Source: Kosakonia arachidis (GTDB taxonomy: Bacteria; Pseudomonadota; Gammaproteobacteria; Enterobacterales; Enterobacteriaceae). From it: a stretch of 64,000 nucleotides of DNA. The DNA is taken from positions 62,001 to 126,000 of the forward strand of contig NZ_FPAU01000005.1 of assembly GCF_900116535.1 (NCBI RefSeq). Direction: 5' to 3'. Below the pieces are notes generated by a model. The model was not told the origin of the DNA, made no database searches, and saw only the letters and a list, made by a program, of their open reading frames with translations. Positions 50,941 through 61,553 of the stretch are shown one piece after another; position 1 is the first letter of the stretch; every line of letters starts with the position of its first letter. A program made the translations under genes and the position numbers.

Positions 50941-50965
50941 GGCGACTGAGAGTCGCCTTTTTTTT
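50941..50965 (+). terminator. UTP-sensitive attenuator between rph and pyrE
   Basis: GGCGACT pairs with AGTCGCC and is followed by eight T residues, 8 bases after the rph stop codon. In E. coli the same hairpin attenuates pyrE: when UTP is low, polymerase pauses, the coupled ribosome of rph reaches the hairpin, and termination is relieved. Confidence 0.9.
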
Positions 50966-51081
50966 GCGCGTCATACTTCACGCAGCCTCTTTGTTGGCCG
51001 CAGTCTCTGGTTGCCTTCGCGATGCTACGCGAACTATTTTGCGTAATCTGTAAATTGAAAAGTGAGATGAGGAGCGAATCC

Positions 51082-51723
51082 ATGAAAGCGTATCAGCGTC
51101 AGTTTATTGAATTTGCGCTTAATAAGCAGGTACTGAAGTTTGGCGAATTCACGCTGAAATCCGGGCGTAAAAGCCCCTATTTCTTCAACGCCGGGCTGTT
51201 TAATACCGGGCGTGATCTGGCTCTGTTAGGCCGTTTTTACGCCGAAGCGTTGGTGGATTCCGGGATTGATTTCGACCTGCTGTTTGGCCCGGCTTATAAG
51301 GGTATTCCGATTGCAACTACCACCGCAGTGGCGCTTGCGGAGCATCATGAACGCGATGTGCCGTACTGCTTTAACCGTAAAGAAGCGAAAGATCACGGTG
51401 AAGGCGGCAATCTGGTCGGCAGCGTGTTACAGGGCCGTGTGATGCTGGTGGATGACGTCATCACAGCGGGCACTGCTATCCGCGAGTCGATGGAAATTAT
51501 CCAGGCCAACGGCGCGACGCTAGCTGGCGTGCTGATTTCGCTGGATCGTCAGGAGCGCGGCCGCGCTGATATCTCCGCGATTCAGGAAGTGGAACGTGAT
51601 TACGGCTGCAAAGTGATTTCAATTATCACACTGAAAGATTTGATTGCATATCTGGAAGAGAAGCCGGAGATGGCCGATCACCTGGCTGCGGTTCGCGCAT
51701 ATCGCGAACAGTACGGCGTGTAA
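51082..51723 (+). CDS. pyrE: Orotate phosphoribosyltransferase
   Basis: A 213-residue type I phosphoribosyltransferase of normal length that makes orotidine 5'-phosphate from orotate and PRPP. The PRPP-binding motif is [13 protein letters not shown], and the flexible catalytic loop is [12 protein letters not shown]. It starts at [16 protein letters not shown], with GAGGAG ten bases upstream. Expression is set by the attenuator at 50941-50965. Confidence 0.98.
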   Translation: MKAYQRQFIEFALNKQVLKFGEFTLKSGRKSPYFFNAGLFNTGRDLALLGRFYAEALVDSGIDFDLLFGPAYKGIPIATTTAVALAEHHERDVPYCFNRKEAKDHGEGGNLVGSVLQGRVMLVDDVITAGTAIRESMEIIQANGATLAGVLISLDRQERGRADISAIQEVERDYGCKVISIITLKDLIAYLEEKPEMADHLAAVRAYREQYGV

Positions 51724-51730
51724 CCTTAAT

Positions 51731-51756
51731 GCCCGGCAGGAAACGCCCTGCCGGGC
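51731..51756 (+). terminator. Stem-loop after pyrE
   Basis: A perfect ten-base stem (GCCCGGCAGG with CCTGCCGGGC) with loop AAACG, 7 bases after pyrE. There is no T tract, so it may be a REP-like mRNA stabiliser rather than a classical terminator. The remaining 170 bases before slmA hold a second small stem (TGCAGCC/GGCTGCA at 51899-51919) and no gene. Confidence 0.6.
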
Positions 51757-51927
51757 GTGGGTCATCACCGTTTTGTGCTCTGCGTGTTCACATAGAGTGA
51801 ATAAACTGAAGTGCTAAAGGCCATAAACAGGCGAGTTCAGCGGTTTTTCGTCAATGCTGTCGGTTATCGCCGTTTCACAGATTGCCGGAAAGTGAGAATG
51901 CAGCCACAAAGGCTGCATAAAAAGAGA

Positions 51928-52524
51928 TTATTGCAATTGTGCGGCAAGCAGTGGCCAGCGAGCGTCAAAATCGTCGGTTGGGCTGTATTTAAATTCACTG
52001 CGCACATAGCGCGACAACATCCCTTCACAAAACGCCAGCAGCTGGCTTGCCAGCAGCGTTTCGTCAGTGGCATAGGCCTCGCCTTCACGCATTTTGCGTT
52101 CGCGCAGGACTTGGCGCAGTTGCGCTTCAATACGTTCGAATAGCTGGTTAATGCGCCCTTGCAGGCGATCCTGCTCAAACATCAGCGCGTGGCCAGTTAT
52201 AATGCGCGTTAAGCCAGGGTTACGCTCGCCGAAGCCGAGGATTAGCTGCACAATCAGGCGCAGGCGTGTGGTAGTGTCTTTCTCATCCTTTAAAATCAGG
52301 TTGATGCGGCTGATCAGGCTATCCTCGATAAACTCTATCAGGCTATCAAACATGCGCGTTTTACTGGGGAAATGACGGTACAGTGCGGCTTCGGAAACGC
52401 CAACGGAAGCAGCCAGTTTCGCGGTAGTAATACGCTGGCTTCCATCGCTGGATTCCAGCATCAGCGCCAGAGACTGAAGTATTTCCTCGCGACGATTCCT
52501 TTTCGCAGTTTGTTTTTCTGCCAT
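51928..52524 (-). CDS. slmA: Nucleoid occlusion factor SlmA
   Basis: A 198-residue TetR-family protein, [20 protein letters not shown], of normal length. The helix-turn-helix is [20 protein letters not shown] followed by [14 protein letters not shown]. When bound to its chromosomal sites SlmA breaks up FtsZ polymers and stops septation over the nucleoid. It lies between pyrE and dut, in the E. coli order. The start is preceded by AGGGG about ten bases upstream. Confidence 0.98.
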   Translation of the reverse strand: MAEKQTAKRNRREEILQSLALMLESSDGSQRITTAKLAASVGVSEAALYRHFPSKTRMFDSLIEFIEDSLISRINLILKDEKDTTTRLRLIVQLILGFGERNPGLTRIITGHALMFEQDRLQGRINQLFERIEAQLRQVLRERKMREGEAYATDETLLASQLLAFCEGMLSRYVRSEFKYSPTDDFDARWPLLAAQLQ

Positions 52525-52648
52525 GTTCTAAAATACCCCTGAAAATAAACACTTGTCAGGCGAGCGACCACACGGCGACCGCAAACAATGTGCGTTTGCG
52601 GTGATGTTATCGCGTTATTTCGCCGTGTGATGCGTTAAATAGAGCGGT

Positions 52649-53107
52649 TTACTGACGCCCGGAATGGCCAAAGCCGCCTTCGCCGCGTTCAGTCGCGTCG
52701 AACTCTTCCACCAGATTAAATTCTGCCTGAACAACCGGCACAAACACCATTTGCGCGATGCGCTCGCCCGGAACAATAGTGAAGCGGTCTTGGCCGCGGT
52801 TCCAGACGGAAACCATTAGTTGCCCCTGATAATCCGAGTCAATCAGACCAACCAGATTACCCAGCACCACGCCATGCTTATGCCCCAGTCCTGAACGCGG
52901 CAGGATAACCGCAGCGAGCGACGGATCGGCAATATGGATTGCCAGACCGGTTGGCAGCAACGTTGTTGCGCCTGGCGCCAGCTCTACGGCGTCGTCGAGA
53001 CAGGCGCGCAGGTCAAGTCCGGCGGAGCCGGAGGTGGCATAAGTCGGTAGCGGAAATTGCTTGCCGACACGCGGGTCCAGAATCTTAACGTCGATTTTTT
53101 TCATCAT
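52649..53107 (-). CDS. dut: Deoxyuridine triphosphate nucleotidohydrolase (dUTPase)
   Basis: A 152-residue trimeric dUTPase with all five motifs: [10 protein letters not shown] (1), [10 protein letters not shown] (2), [11 protein letters not shown] (3), [10 protein letters not shown] (4) and [10 protein letters not shown] (5). It hydrolyses dUTP to dUMP, keeping uracil out of DNA and feeding thymidylate synthesis. Two adjacent ATG codons (53107 and 53104) are possible starts. The first 23 bases overlap the end of coaBC, so the two are translationally coupled. Confidence 0.98.
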   Translation of the reverse strand: MMKKIDVKILDPRVGKQFPLPTYATSGSAGLDLRACLDDAVELAPGATTLLPTGLAIHIADPSLAAVILPRSGLGHKHGVVLGNLVGLIDSDYQGQLMVSVWNRGQDRFTIVPGERIAQMVFVPVVQAEFNLVEEFDATERGEGGFGHSGRQ

Positions 53108-54299
53108 AAAGGGTAACGATCTCGTCCAGTAATTGGTGTCCCAGAAGTTCTTTGCGTTCCAGCGGCAGACGTTTGTCGCCCTCCTGCCAGAAAAGATGTA
53201 GTGCATTGTTGTCGCTATTAAACCCTTGATCTAAATGAGAAACATCGTTAGCACAAATCAGATCAAGGTTTTTACGGGCGCGTTTCTGCCGGGCATATTC
53301 TTCCACATTATTTGTTTCGGCGGCAAATCCCACGACAAAGGGGCGATGGGCAGAAAGTGCGGCAACGCCAGCGATGATATCCGGGTTTTTTACCATTTTT
53401 ATCGTGATTTCATCGCCTTGTTTTTTAATTTTCTCTTCCGCCACGCTGGCCGCGCGGTAATCAGCGACGGCGGCGCAGCCGATAAAAATGTGCTGTTGCT
53501 GTGCGCTACGCTGCACGGCTGCTTCCATCTCCAGCGCGGTGGTGACATTGATGCGTTGCACCAGCGCTGGCGTTGGCAATGTGACCGGACCTGCAACCAG
53601 CGTGACGTTTGCACCGCGGCTGGCGGCGGCGGCTGCAATGGCGAAGCCCATCTTACCGGAACTGAGATTAGTAATGTAACGCACCGGATCCAACGGCTCT
53701 CGGGTTGGGCCGGCGGTAATCATGATGTTCAGATGTTGCAGATCTTTGACAGGCGAAAAATACGCGGCTGCCATATCGACGATCGTCAGCGGATCCAGCA
53801 TGCGGCCAGGGCCAACATCGCCACAGGCCTGACTGCCGCTGTCCGGTCCCCACAGCAGCAGACCGCGTGAGGCCAGCACCTGCAAATTATGCTGGGTTGC
53901 TGCAGCTCTATACATTTGCTGGTTCATTGCTGGCACTACCGCGACAGGTGAAGGAGTGGCGAGGCAAATCGTGGAAACCAGGTCGTTAGCCATTCCGGCG
54001 ACGACGCGGGCAATCAAATCGGCAGTGGCGGGTGCCAGAATCACCAGATCGGCCCATTTACCGAGTTCAATATGGCCCATTGCCGCTTCGGCTGCTGGAT
54101 CGAGCAGGCTGTCGGAAACCGGATTCCCGGAAACGGCTTGCAGGCTAAGCGGGGTAATGAAGGCTTTGGCACCTTCAGTCATTACCACGCGAACTTCTGC
54201 GCCGCGATCGCGCAAACGGCGCACCAGCTCAGGCGCTTTGTAAGCCGCAATGCCGCCGCTTACGCCGAGGACAATTTTTTTACCCGCCAGACTGATCAT
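53085..54299 (-). CDS. coaBC: Bifunctional phosphopantothenoylcysteine decarboxylase/synthetase
   Basis: A 404-residue fusion. The N-terminal CoaC flavoprotein domain (about 1-190) begins [20 protein letters not shown] and has PAMNQQMY and the Cys motif [11 protein letters not shown]. The C-terminal CoaB domain has [16 protein letters not shown], the NLSSGKMG loop and the dinucleotide contacts near [10 protein letters not shown]. It performs steps two and three of coenzyme A synthesis from phosphopantothenate. E. coli's Dfp is 406 residues. I used the ATG at 54299; the upstream open frame of about 165 codons has no family similarity and overlaps the radC promoter and start on the other strand. 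Confidence 0.98.
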   Translation of the reverse strand: MISLAGKKIVLGVSGGIAAYKAPELVRRLRDRGAEVRVVMTEGAKAFITPLSLQAVSGNPVSDSLLDPAAEAAMGHIELGKWADLVILAPATADLIARVVAGMANDLVSTICLATPSPVAVVPAMNQQMYRAAATQHNLQVLASRGLLLWGPDSGSQACGDVGPGRMLDPLTIVDMAAAYFSPVKDLQHLNIMITAGPTREPLDPVRYITNLSSGKMGFAIAAAAASRGANVTLVAGPVTLPTPALVQRINVTTALEMEAAVQRSAQQQHIFIGCAAVADYRAASVAEEKIKKQGDEITIKMVKNPDIIAGVAALSAHRPFVVGFAAETNNVEEYARQKRARKNLDLICANDVSHLDQGFNSDNNALHLFWQEGDKRLPLERKELLGHQLLDEIVTLYDEKNRR

Positions 54300-54469
54300 G
54301 ATTCTTTCCTGTTGGATTTCACCAGAAGTTGGGCATTTTATCACAATCCTGATGTTGTCGTGCTTTTGCCCGCAGAGCACTTTGCGAGGTGCTACGCAGG
54401 CTTTGACATTGGCTATCGAAGGAGGGAGCGTGGAATGGCAACATAAACGTGGGATCGGGAGGAGGAAAT

Positions 54470-55138
54470 ATGGACATTGTTTTGACACCCCAGAAGCCGC
54501 GCGAAAAGATGATGCAGTATGGCATTGAGACATTATCAGATGTGGAGTTATTGGCGCTTTTTCTGCGCACCGGAACGCGAGGAAAGTGTGTAATAACCCT
54601 TGCCCGCGAACTGCTGAAGCAATTTGGTTCGCTTTATACCTTGCTCTCTTCCGAGCTGGAAGATTTTCGGGATGTGCACGGAATCGGCGTGGCGAAATAT
54701 GCACAGTTAAGAGGCATCGGCGAGCTGGCCCGCCGTTACTATAATGCGCGCCTGCTGGAAGAGAGCTCGCTGCTAAATCCTGATATGACACGCGAATTCC
54801 TGCAGAGTCAGTTAGCGGGAGAAGATCGCGAGATCTTTATGGTGATCCTGATGGACAACCAGAACCGGATACTGAAGCACTGCCGGTTGTTTAGCGGCAC
54901 CATTAACCATGTCGAAGTGCATCCGCGGGAAATTCTGCGTGAAGCGTTAAAAGTGAATGCAGCCGCCGTGATCCTCGCGCATAATCACCCTTCAGGTAAC
55001 GCTGAGCCAAGCAAGGCGGATAAGCAAATCACTGAGCGAGTGATAAAATGCTGCCAGTTCATGGACATCCGTGTGCTTGATCACCTGGTCGTTGGTCGCG
55101 GAGAATGCGTTTCGTTTGCAGAACGCGGCTGGATTTAA
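54470..55138 (+). CDS. radC: RadC-family JAB/MPN protein
   Basis: A 222-residue UPF0758 protein. A helix-hairpin-helix segment ([19 protein letters not shown]) is followed by an MPN domain with the metal motif [15 protein letters not shown] (HxH...S...D). The name comes from a mutation later shown to lie elsewhere, and the function is unknown. The N terminus ([18 protein letters not shown]) has GGAGG eight bases before the ATG. It is divergent from coaBC, and the rpmB promoter follows it. Confidence 0.94.
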   Translation: MDIVLTPQKPREKMMQYGIETLSDVELLALFLRTGTRGKCVITLARELLKQFGSLYTLLSSELEDFRDVHGIGVAKYAQLRGIGELARRYYNARLLEESSLLNPDMTREFLQSQLAGEDREIFMVILMDNQNRILKHCRLFSGTINHVEVHPREILREALKVNAAAVILAHNHPSGNAEPSKADKQITERVIKCCQFMDIRVLDHLVVGRGECVSFAERGWI

Positions 55139-55180
55139 GTCATTTTAGGCGATCCACGGGGATCTTTGTCTGTTCGGGAC

Positions 55181-55209
55181 TTGAGCACACCGCCGACTCA
55201 GCGTATACT
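55181..55209 (+). promoter_or_regulatory. Promoter of rpmBG
   Basis: TTGAGC and TATACT are separated by 17 bases, followed by a GC-containing discriminator (ACGCC). The 339-base radC-rpmB gap holds this promoter, a long leader, and the dispersed repeat at 55272-55393. Confidence 0.78.
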
Positions 55210-55271
55210 ACGCCACCTTTGAGAATCTCGGGTTTGGCATTTGGGCCTGGCAATCGAGAGTTCACTTAGAC

Positions 55272-55393
55272 ACTAAATCCTTCAAGTTGCGTCAGGGCGG
55301 CAAGAGAGTGAATCCCTGTGAACGTACATAAGTACGTGAGCTGGATAAGCGAGCGCAGCCAACGCAGAGGCAGCCGGAAGGATGACGTGTAGA
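55272..55393 (+). repeat. Dispersed intergenic repeat in the rpmB leader
   Basis: CTAAATCCTTCAAGTTGCG at the left and GCAGCCGGAAGGATGACGTG at the right form an imperfect inverted pair. The left end and the following GGCGGCAAG-AGTGAATCCC resemble the left end of the 31180 repeat (CTAAATAATTCGAGTTGCAG, GGCGGC, AGTAATCCCC). Both also contain AGCCAACGCA. The core ACGTACATAAGTACGTGAGC is palindromic and resembles the dnaN-recF insert. It lies inside the transcribed leader of rpmB. Confidence 0.7.
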
Positions 55394-55456
55394 ACTGCGA
55401 TGACCGGGCTGTAAAGCCTGACGAGGCGCCGATACCCCATACGAAGCTCGAGCTAA

Positions 55457-55714
<258 letters not shown>

Positions 55715-55731
55715 GTACTTAGAGGATATAA

Positions 55732-55902
<171 letters not shown>

Positions 55903-55919
55903 TTTTAGTCTTCTTCCAC

Positions 55920-55945
55920 AAAAACCCCGCACTGTCGGGGTTTTT
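55920..55945 (+). terminator. Intrinsic terminator of rpmBG
   Basis: AAAACCCCG pairs with CGGGGTTTT around CACTGT, followed by a T run. It separates the ribosomal genes from mutM, with possible read-through. Confidence 0.92.
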
Positions 55946-55976
55946 GCATTTCTGATAACCCGCAAGCGGAGATGAG

Positions 55977-56786
55977 ATGCCTGAATTACCCGAAGTAGAA
56001 ACCAGCCGCCGGGGTATCGAACCACACCTGGTTGGCGAAACCATTCTTCATGCAGTGGTACGCAACGGGCGATTACGCTGGCCGGTTTCCGATGAGATCC
56101 ACGCCCTGAGCGATAAACCGGTGCTGAGTGTTCAGCGTCGCGCGAAATACCTGCTGTTGGAGTTGCCTGATGGCTGGATCATCATCCATTTGGGTATGTC
56201 CGGCAGCTTACGCATCCTTCCTCATGAGCTTCCTGCTGAAAAGCATGACCATGTTGATCTGGTGATGAGCAACGGCAAAGTGCTGCGCTACACCGATCCT
56301 CGTCGCTTTGGTGCATGGCTGTGGACCAAAGAGCTGGAAGGCCACAATGTGCTGGCCCACCTTGGTCCTGAACCGTTAAGCGAAGCCTTTAATGCCGATT
56401 ATTTGCAGCAGAAGTGCGCAAAGAAAAAAACGTCCATCAAGCCCTGGTTAATGGATAACAAGCTGGTGGTTGGTGTAGGAAACATCTATGCCAGCGAATC
56501 GCTGTTCGCCGCCGGGATCCATCCGGATCGCCTGGCCTCTTCGCTTTCACATCAGGAATGTGAAATTCTGGTGCGGGTGATCAAAGCTGTGCTGCTGCGT
56601 TCCATTGAACAGGGTGGAACTACGCTAAAAGATTTTCTGCAAAGCGACGGGAAACCTGGCTATTTTGCGCAGGAGCTACAGGTGTACGGGCGGGAAGGGG
56701 AACCTTGTCGCGTTTGCGGTACACCGGTTGTGGCCGCCAGGCACGCACAGCGCTCAACGTTTTACTGTCGCCGCTGCCAGAAATAA
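55977..56786 (+). CDS. mutM: Formamidopyrimidine-DNA glycosylase (Fpg)
   Basis: A 269-residue glycosylase/AP lyase that removes 8-oxoguanine and formamidopyrimidines. The N-terminal catalytic Pro2-Glu3 is in MPELPEVE, the conserved Lys is in [10 protein letters not shown], and the helix-two-turn-helix has [17 protein letters not shown]. The C-terminal zinc finger is [24 protein letters not shown] in its four Cys (CxxC...CxxC). Length is normal. It is convergent with coaD across a REP element. Confidence 0.98.
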   Translation: MPELPEVETSRRGIEPHLVGETILHAVVRNGRLRWPVSDEIHALSDKPVLSVQRRAKYLLLELPDGWIIIHLGMSGSLRILPHELPAEKHDHVDLVMSNGKVLRYTDPRRFGAWLWTKELEGHNVLAHLGPEPLSEAFNADYLQQKCAKKKTSIKPWLMDNKLVVGVGNIYASESLFAAGIHPDRLASSLSHQECEILVRVIKAVLLRSIEQGGTTLKDFLQSDGKPGYFAQELQVYGREGEPCRVCGTPVVAARHAQRSTFYCRRCQK

Positions 56787-56828
56787 GCCGGATAGCGGCT
56801 CTGGTTTTCCGCCATACCGGTGTTGCCA

Positions 56829-57335
<507 letters not shown>

Positions 57336-58106
57336 TTATTCTTTCTCTGAATAACCGTGGTTCAGCGCCCACAGCTCGGTGTATTTATTAAACGTATACT
57401 GTGCATTAACCACCGCCAGCAACCAGCCTTGTTTGCCGTCTAGCACGCCGCCACGCAGTAGCAACGTTTTTGTGAATGCGCCCAAAGTATGAGCGAAAAT
57501 ACCCGGTAGTGAGGTTTTTTTCCCGCGCTGATGGCGTTCCTGCGCCCACGCCGTGGCGTAATTGAGCTGCTTGCGCTGGAAGCTGGCGAAATCACGGCAG
57601 GTCAGATGCAGTAAATCACCGCTCAGGGCGATTATCTGCGCCTGTGGCGCATCGAGTGACTCATGAACGCGGTTAGCGTTGTACTGGTAACGTTCACGTT
57701 CGTACAGGCGCGTGACGCGATCCGGATACCAGCCACTGTGGCGCATAAAACGCCCGAGAAAATAATTGCGACGCGCAATGCTGTAAACTGCACCGGGCTG
57801 CGGCGCAGCCAGCGCCTGACGCAGTTGTTCTGCCAGCTCAGGGGTTACGCGCTCGTCGGTGTCAATCATCAGAATATAGTCACCACTGGCATAACGCTGG
57901 GCAATTTGACGCTGAATGCCATAGCCCTGCCAGTCGGTATGGCTGAAGACTTTAGCGCCAGCGCGGCTGGCAATGCCGGGGGTGTCGTCGCGGCTGCCCG
58001 AATCCAGCAGCACGATTTCATCCGCCCAGGCCACGGACGCAAGGCAATCGGGCAGCAGATCCGCCGCATCTTTGGCGATCATCACCACCGACAAACGTCT
58101 GGACAT
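57336..58106 (-). CDS. waaE: LPS core glycosyltransferase WaaE (GT2)
   Basis: A 256-residue GT2 enzyme with the nucleotide-sugar motifs [19 protein letters not shown] and [13 protein letters not shown] (DxD-like), ending [17 protein letters not shown]. The gene between waaA and coaD is waaE (kdtX) in Klebsiella, Serratia and Enterobacter. There it adds beta-1,4-glucose to heptose I of the inner core. E. coli K-12 lacks it. Its start overlaps the waaA stop by one base. Assignment by position and sequence type is firm; the sugar specificity is by analogy. Confidence 0.9.
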   Translation of the reverse strand: MSRRLSVVMIAKDAADLLPDCLASVAWADEIVLLDSGSRDDTPGIASRAGAKVFSHTDWQGYGIQRQIAQRYASGDYILMIDTDERVTPELAEQLRQALAAPQPGAVYSIARRNYFLGRFMRHSGWYPDRVTRLYERERYQYNANRVHESLDAPQAQIIALSGDLLHLTCRDFASFQRKQLNYATAWAQERHQRGKKTSLPGIFAHTLGAFTKTLLLRGGVLDGKQGWLLAVVNAQYTFNKYTELWALNHGYSEKE

Positions 58107-59380
58107 TAATGGCTCCGCTGAGGCAAATACGGTTGCAGGAGTTGTAGCAGACGCGCCAGCGCGCCCTGGTTCTGGTGCAGAACCTCAACGGCATGGCGAC
58201 CGTACCATAAGCGGTAGTCTTCATCCGTCAGCAGTGTGGAAACTTCTTTCACCAGCGAATCCACACCTGTCACAGTGATCAGCCCTTCCGCTTCCTGCAG
58301 ACGTGCACAAATGTCTTTGAAGTTAAAGGTATGTGGCCCCATCAATACCGGAATGGCATGGGCCGCGGGTTCCAGAGGATTATGACCACCGCGCTCAACC
58401 AGGCTACCGCCGACGAAAGCAATATCGGCAATACCGTACAGCAGCATCAGTTCGCCCATGGTATCGCCAATAACCACCTGGGTGCTGCCGGATGGGATCT
58501 CGCCTGAGCTGCGCAGGGTATAGCTGAACCCGGCTTTTTGCGTCATGTTGCGCGCATCCGGGAAACGCTCAGGATGGCGAGGTACCAGGATCAGCAGCAA
58601 ATCGGGGAACGTTTCCAACAGCTTGCGGTGTACCTGTAAAATGACTGCTTCTTCACCTTCGTGCGTACTAGTGGCAATCCATACTTGACGGCGCGGTGCC
58701 CATTGGCGGCGCAGCGTCACGGCGCGCGCGGCAAGCTCAGGTGTAACAGAAATATCGAACTTCAGGCTGCCGGTAACGCTCAACTGGTTGCGTTTGAGCC
58801 CAAGTTGCAGGAAACGGTCACCATCTTCCTGGTTTTGTGCGGCAATCAAGGTGATTTTGCTGAGCAAACGACGCATCGCTTTACCCAACCGGGCATAGCC
58901 TTTCGCCGAGCGCCCGGAAAGGCGCGCGTTAGCAATCACCAGTGGAATTTGCCGGGCATGAAGGGCAGAAATCATATTCGGCCATAGCTCGGTTTCCATT
59001 ACGATCACCAGCTTCGGGCGCACGGTATTCAGGAAACGCTTCATGGCGCACGGCAGATCGTAGGGCAAATAAACGTGATGAACGTCTTTACCAAAGGCGG
59101 ACATCACGCGTTCCGAACCAGTTGGCGTCATGGTGGTGACGGTGATCGGTAATGCGGGGTAGCGATGACGCAGCGCGCGCACCAGGGGGATGGCCGCCAG
59201 GGTTTCGCCTACGGAGACGGAATGCAACAAAATACCGTCCGGCTTCACTTTGTTACGACAAAATCCATAACGTTCAGCCCAGCGTTTACGGTAAGCAGGG
59301 GCTTTGCGGCTGCGAATTAATAATCGCAACCACACCAGAGGCTGTATTAAGTAAAGCAGGGTGGTATACAACAATTCCAA
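58106..59380 (-). CDS. waaA: Kdo transferase WaaA (GT30)
   Basis: A 424-residue inner-membrane GT30 enzyme that transfers two Kdo residues to lipid IVA. An N-terminal membrane helix ([20 protein letters not shown]) is followed by the two Rossmann domains with [38 protein letters not shown] and [18 protein letters not shown]. The family start corresponds to the TTG at 59380, since no ATG lies there. The ATG at 59425 would add 15 residues but has no ribosome site. It is followed by waaE with one-base overlap. Confidence 0.96.
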   Translation of the reverse strand: MELLYTTLLYLIQPLVWLRLLIRSRKAPAYRKRWAERYGFCRNKVKPDGILLHSVSVGETLAAIPLVRALRHRYPALPITVTTMTPTGSERVMSAFGKDVHHVYLPYDLPCAMKRFLNTVRPKLVIVMETELWPNMISALHARQIPLVIANARLSGRSAKGYARLGKAMRRLLSKITLIAAQNQEDGDRFLQLGLKRNQLSVTGSLKFDISVTPELAARAVTLRRQWAPRRQVWIATSTHEGEEAVILQVHRKLLETFPDLLLILVPRHPERFPDARNMTQKAGFSYTLRSSGEIPSGSTQVVIGDTMGELMLLYGIADIAFVGGSLVERGGHNPLEPAAHAIPVLMGPHTFNFKDICARLQEAEGLITVTGVDSLVKEVSTLLTDEDYRLWYGRHAVEVLHQNQGALARLLQLLQPYLPQRSH

Positions 59381-59447
59381 GCGACTATCCGTTTTTTTAA
59401 GATTCGGCGGGCAAATTCTAAGCATTTAGGACAGCTAAAGCTATACC

Positions 59448-60437
59448 TTATGCCAGATACCTTTTGAGACGGAAGTAGCGGCGGCCAAGGCGCCAGCGCA
59501 AACGTGGACTTTTTGCGCTTTTCCAGATGAGCTTCCAGATACCTTTCTCGAAAAACTCGCGAATGATCATCGCCTTCTTGCTTTCATCCTTCATGGTATC
59601 AAAGGTATGGATGATGCCGAGCCCTTCTTTGGCTATCTGCCAGTAACATGCCGGTATATCTTTAACTTTATCCGCATAGCGCTGATTAATTGCATCCAGC
59701 ATTTGCAGGATTTTCATGTAGTGACGCGCCGAGCGAATCAGCGTGTCGTCCGTGTCCGGCATGTGCGAAACGGACGCTGAGTGGATGTAGTAATCGTAAA
59801 ATTGTTCACTGGTATATTGCACACGCCCAGCAGCGAGCAGGACTTCCGTTGTCCAGGGAATATCCTGGTGGCGAAGACCCGGTTCGAAATGAAAGTTATG
59901 CTGACGGATGAAATCGTGTCGATAGATATTCAGCCAGGTAACATGCAGGAATTTACGCGAATCCAGAGCCTGTTTAAGCCATGCCGGGCCAGCCTGAACC
60001 CCCGTTGATTGTAACTTTTCAGGCGGAAAAATCGGACGGGTAGGTTTTTTGTCGTTTTCCCAGACATAGTTACCGTTACAGGTCGCAACATCCAGATTTC
60101 CCGTGTTGGCCATATCAAGCAGGCGCTGATACATACCGGGTTTGAAAACGTCATCAATATCCGGAAAAGAAAGATATTTTCCCTTTGCGCAGGCCAGCCC
60201 GGAATTGCGGGCAACCGAAACACCCTGATTTTCTTGCTCAATAACCTGCAACTGCGGTAGTCGATCGCGCCATTGCTCCACGATCTGCATCGATCTGTCC
60301 GTGGAACCATCATTGACAATGATCACTTCCATGCTGTCGATTTTTTGTGCGACGAGGCAAGTGAAAAACTGGTCGAGGAACGCTTCGCCGTTATAGACGG
60401 CAACCACTACGCTTAACATAGGCGCTGAAATTTGCAT
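59448..60437 (-). CDS. GT2 glycosyltransferase of the LPS core cluster
   Basis: A 329-residue GT-A enzyme. LSVVVAVYNGEAFLDQFF and VIIVNDGSTDRSMQIVEQW bind the nucleotide, and FPDIDDVFKPGMY carries the DxD-type metal motif (DIDD). GLRHQDIPWTTEVLLAAG is the likely acceptor/catalytic region. The C terminus is strongly basic (RLRWRLGRRYFRLKRYLA), suggesting membrane association. It lies between a GT4 gene and waaA in the same direction, so it most probably adds a core or outer-core hexose. I do not recognise the exact orthologue. Confidence 0.82.
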   Translation of the reverse strand: MQISAPMLSVVVAVYNGEAFLDQFFTCLVAQKIDSMEVIIVNDGSTDRSMQIVEQWRDRLPQLQVIEQENQGVSVARNSGLACAKGKYLSFPDIDDVFKPGMYQRLLDMANTGNLDVATCNGNYVWENDKKPTRPIFPPEKLQSTGVQAGPAWLKQALDSRKFLHVTWLNIYRHDFIRQHNFHFEPGLRHQDIPWTTEVLLAAGRVQYTSEQFYDYYIHSASVSHMPDTDDTLIRSARHYMKILQMLDAINQRYADKVKDIPACYWQIAKEGLGIIHTFDTMKDESKKAMIIREFFEKGIWKLIWKSAKSPRLRWRLGRRYFRLKRYLA

Positions 60438-60448
60438 AAGAAACCTGA

Positions 60449-61552
60449 TTACTTATTATTTTCCGCCAGCGCAAGATACTGCTGGCAAATCGCATGGATA
60501 CCGTAGGATGAAATTGTCTCGCCATCTATTCCCTGGGAATGATTGGCATACATATCGGATAACGTTTTTGCCAGCGACTCGTCGGTCAGGTCGCTAAGGC
60601 CGCGAGCAAGTGGCCCCGTCAGAATCTCTGCTGGCCCACCTGGGCAGTTAGTGCTAACCGGTGGCGTCTGGCAGATAATCGCCTCGACCAGAACATTACC
60701 AAATCCTTCGCAGTCCGAGCTTAACACTAAGAGGCGGGCACCTTTGATCCAGGGATAGGGATTCGCTACAAATGGATGAAACACAACCCTGTTAGCGATT
60801 CCAAGACTTTCTGCAAGCGCCTTTAACTGCGCGATTTTTGCTTCTGAGCCGTTACCCATCATCACTAAAGGCACCTCGATTTTGCTAAGCGCATAAGCGC
60901 GCAGCAAGCGGTCGTGCCTTTTCTGTTCGTGGAAGCGCCCAACGTGAATCAGGTAGTCCTGCCCCTGCATTTCAAATGGCTGCCCGGCCAGTTCCTGGAT
61001 AGCCTTGACATCGAAGGGGTTATGGATGACTGCACTGCGACGCAGAGGAATTGCCAGCGTATCGGAAAGATCGTGCAGCACGGCTGACGAGACCGCCACT
61101 ATATTGCGGTTTTCGTAGATGTGCCGCATCTTCAGATGCTTAAACCAGCGGGAAAATCCACGGCGGTGGCAAAGATAGGAAAATGAGAACATGCCGTGAA
61201 TACAAAACCAGACTTTGTCGCGATCAAGCACGCGGCTGTGGGCGACAATACGGTCGGTTTTATGCAGATGGGAAAAAACGATATCAAATTTTCCACTACG
61301 TTCTGCCGTAATAATCGCTTCATCTAACAGTTTTGCCCGACGCGTGATCTCTGTAAGCTTGCGCCAGGGCTTTTTGCATTTATCCTGGATTACCTGGAAC
61401 TCCACACCTTCAGGAATGGGGTAATCGCACTCTTTACGCAGTGAGAAAAGCGAGACCTGGTGTCCCATTTCCACCAGGCCGCTGGAGAGCGTGAGGACGG
61501 TTTTTTCCGCGCCTCCACCGGGTAAGCCATCAATAATCATCAGGATACGCAT
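60449..61552 (-). CDS. GT4 glycosyltransferase, WabH-like
   Basis: A 367-residue GT-B enzyme. The N-terminal glycine-rich loop is IIDGLPGGGAEKTVLTLS, and the donor-binding C-terminal half has LIHVGRFHEQKRHDRLLRAY and the E-x7-E motif SSDCEGFGNVLVEAI. The position after wabG and the sequence type resemble Klebsiella WabH, which transfers N-acetylglucosamine to the core galacturonic acid. That specificity is an inference. It starts one base before the wabG stop ends, so the genes are coupled. Confidence 0.82.
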   Translation of the reverse strand: MRILMIIDGLPGGGAEKTVLTLSSGLVEMGHQVSLFSLRKECDYPIPEGVEFQVIQDKCKKPWRKLTEITRRAKLLDEAIITAERSGKFDIVFSHLHKTDRIVAHSRVLDRDKVWFCIHGMFSFSYLCHRRGFSRWFKHLKMRHIYENRNIVAVSSAVLHDLSDTLAIPLRRSAVIHNPFDVKAIQELAGQPFEMQGQDYLIHVGRFHEQKRHDRLLRAYALSKIEVPLVMMGNGSEAKIAQLKALAESLGIANRVVFHPFVANPYPWIKGARLLVLSSDCEGFGNVLVEAIICQTPPVSTNCPGGPAEILTGPLARGLSDLTDESLAKTLSDMYANHSQGIDGETISSYGIHAICQQYLALAENNK

Positions 61553-61553
61553 A

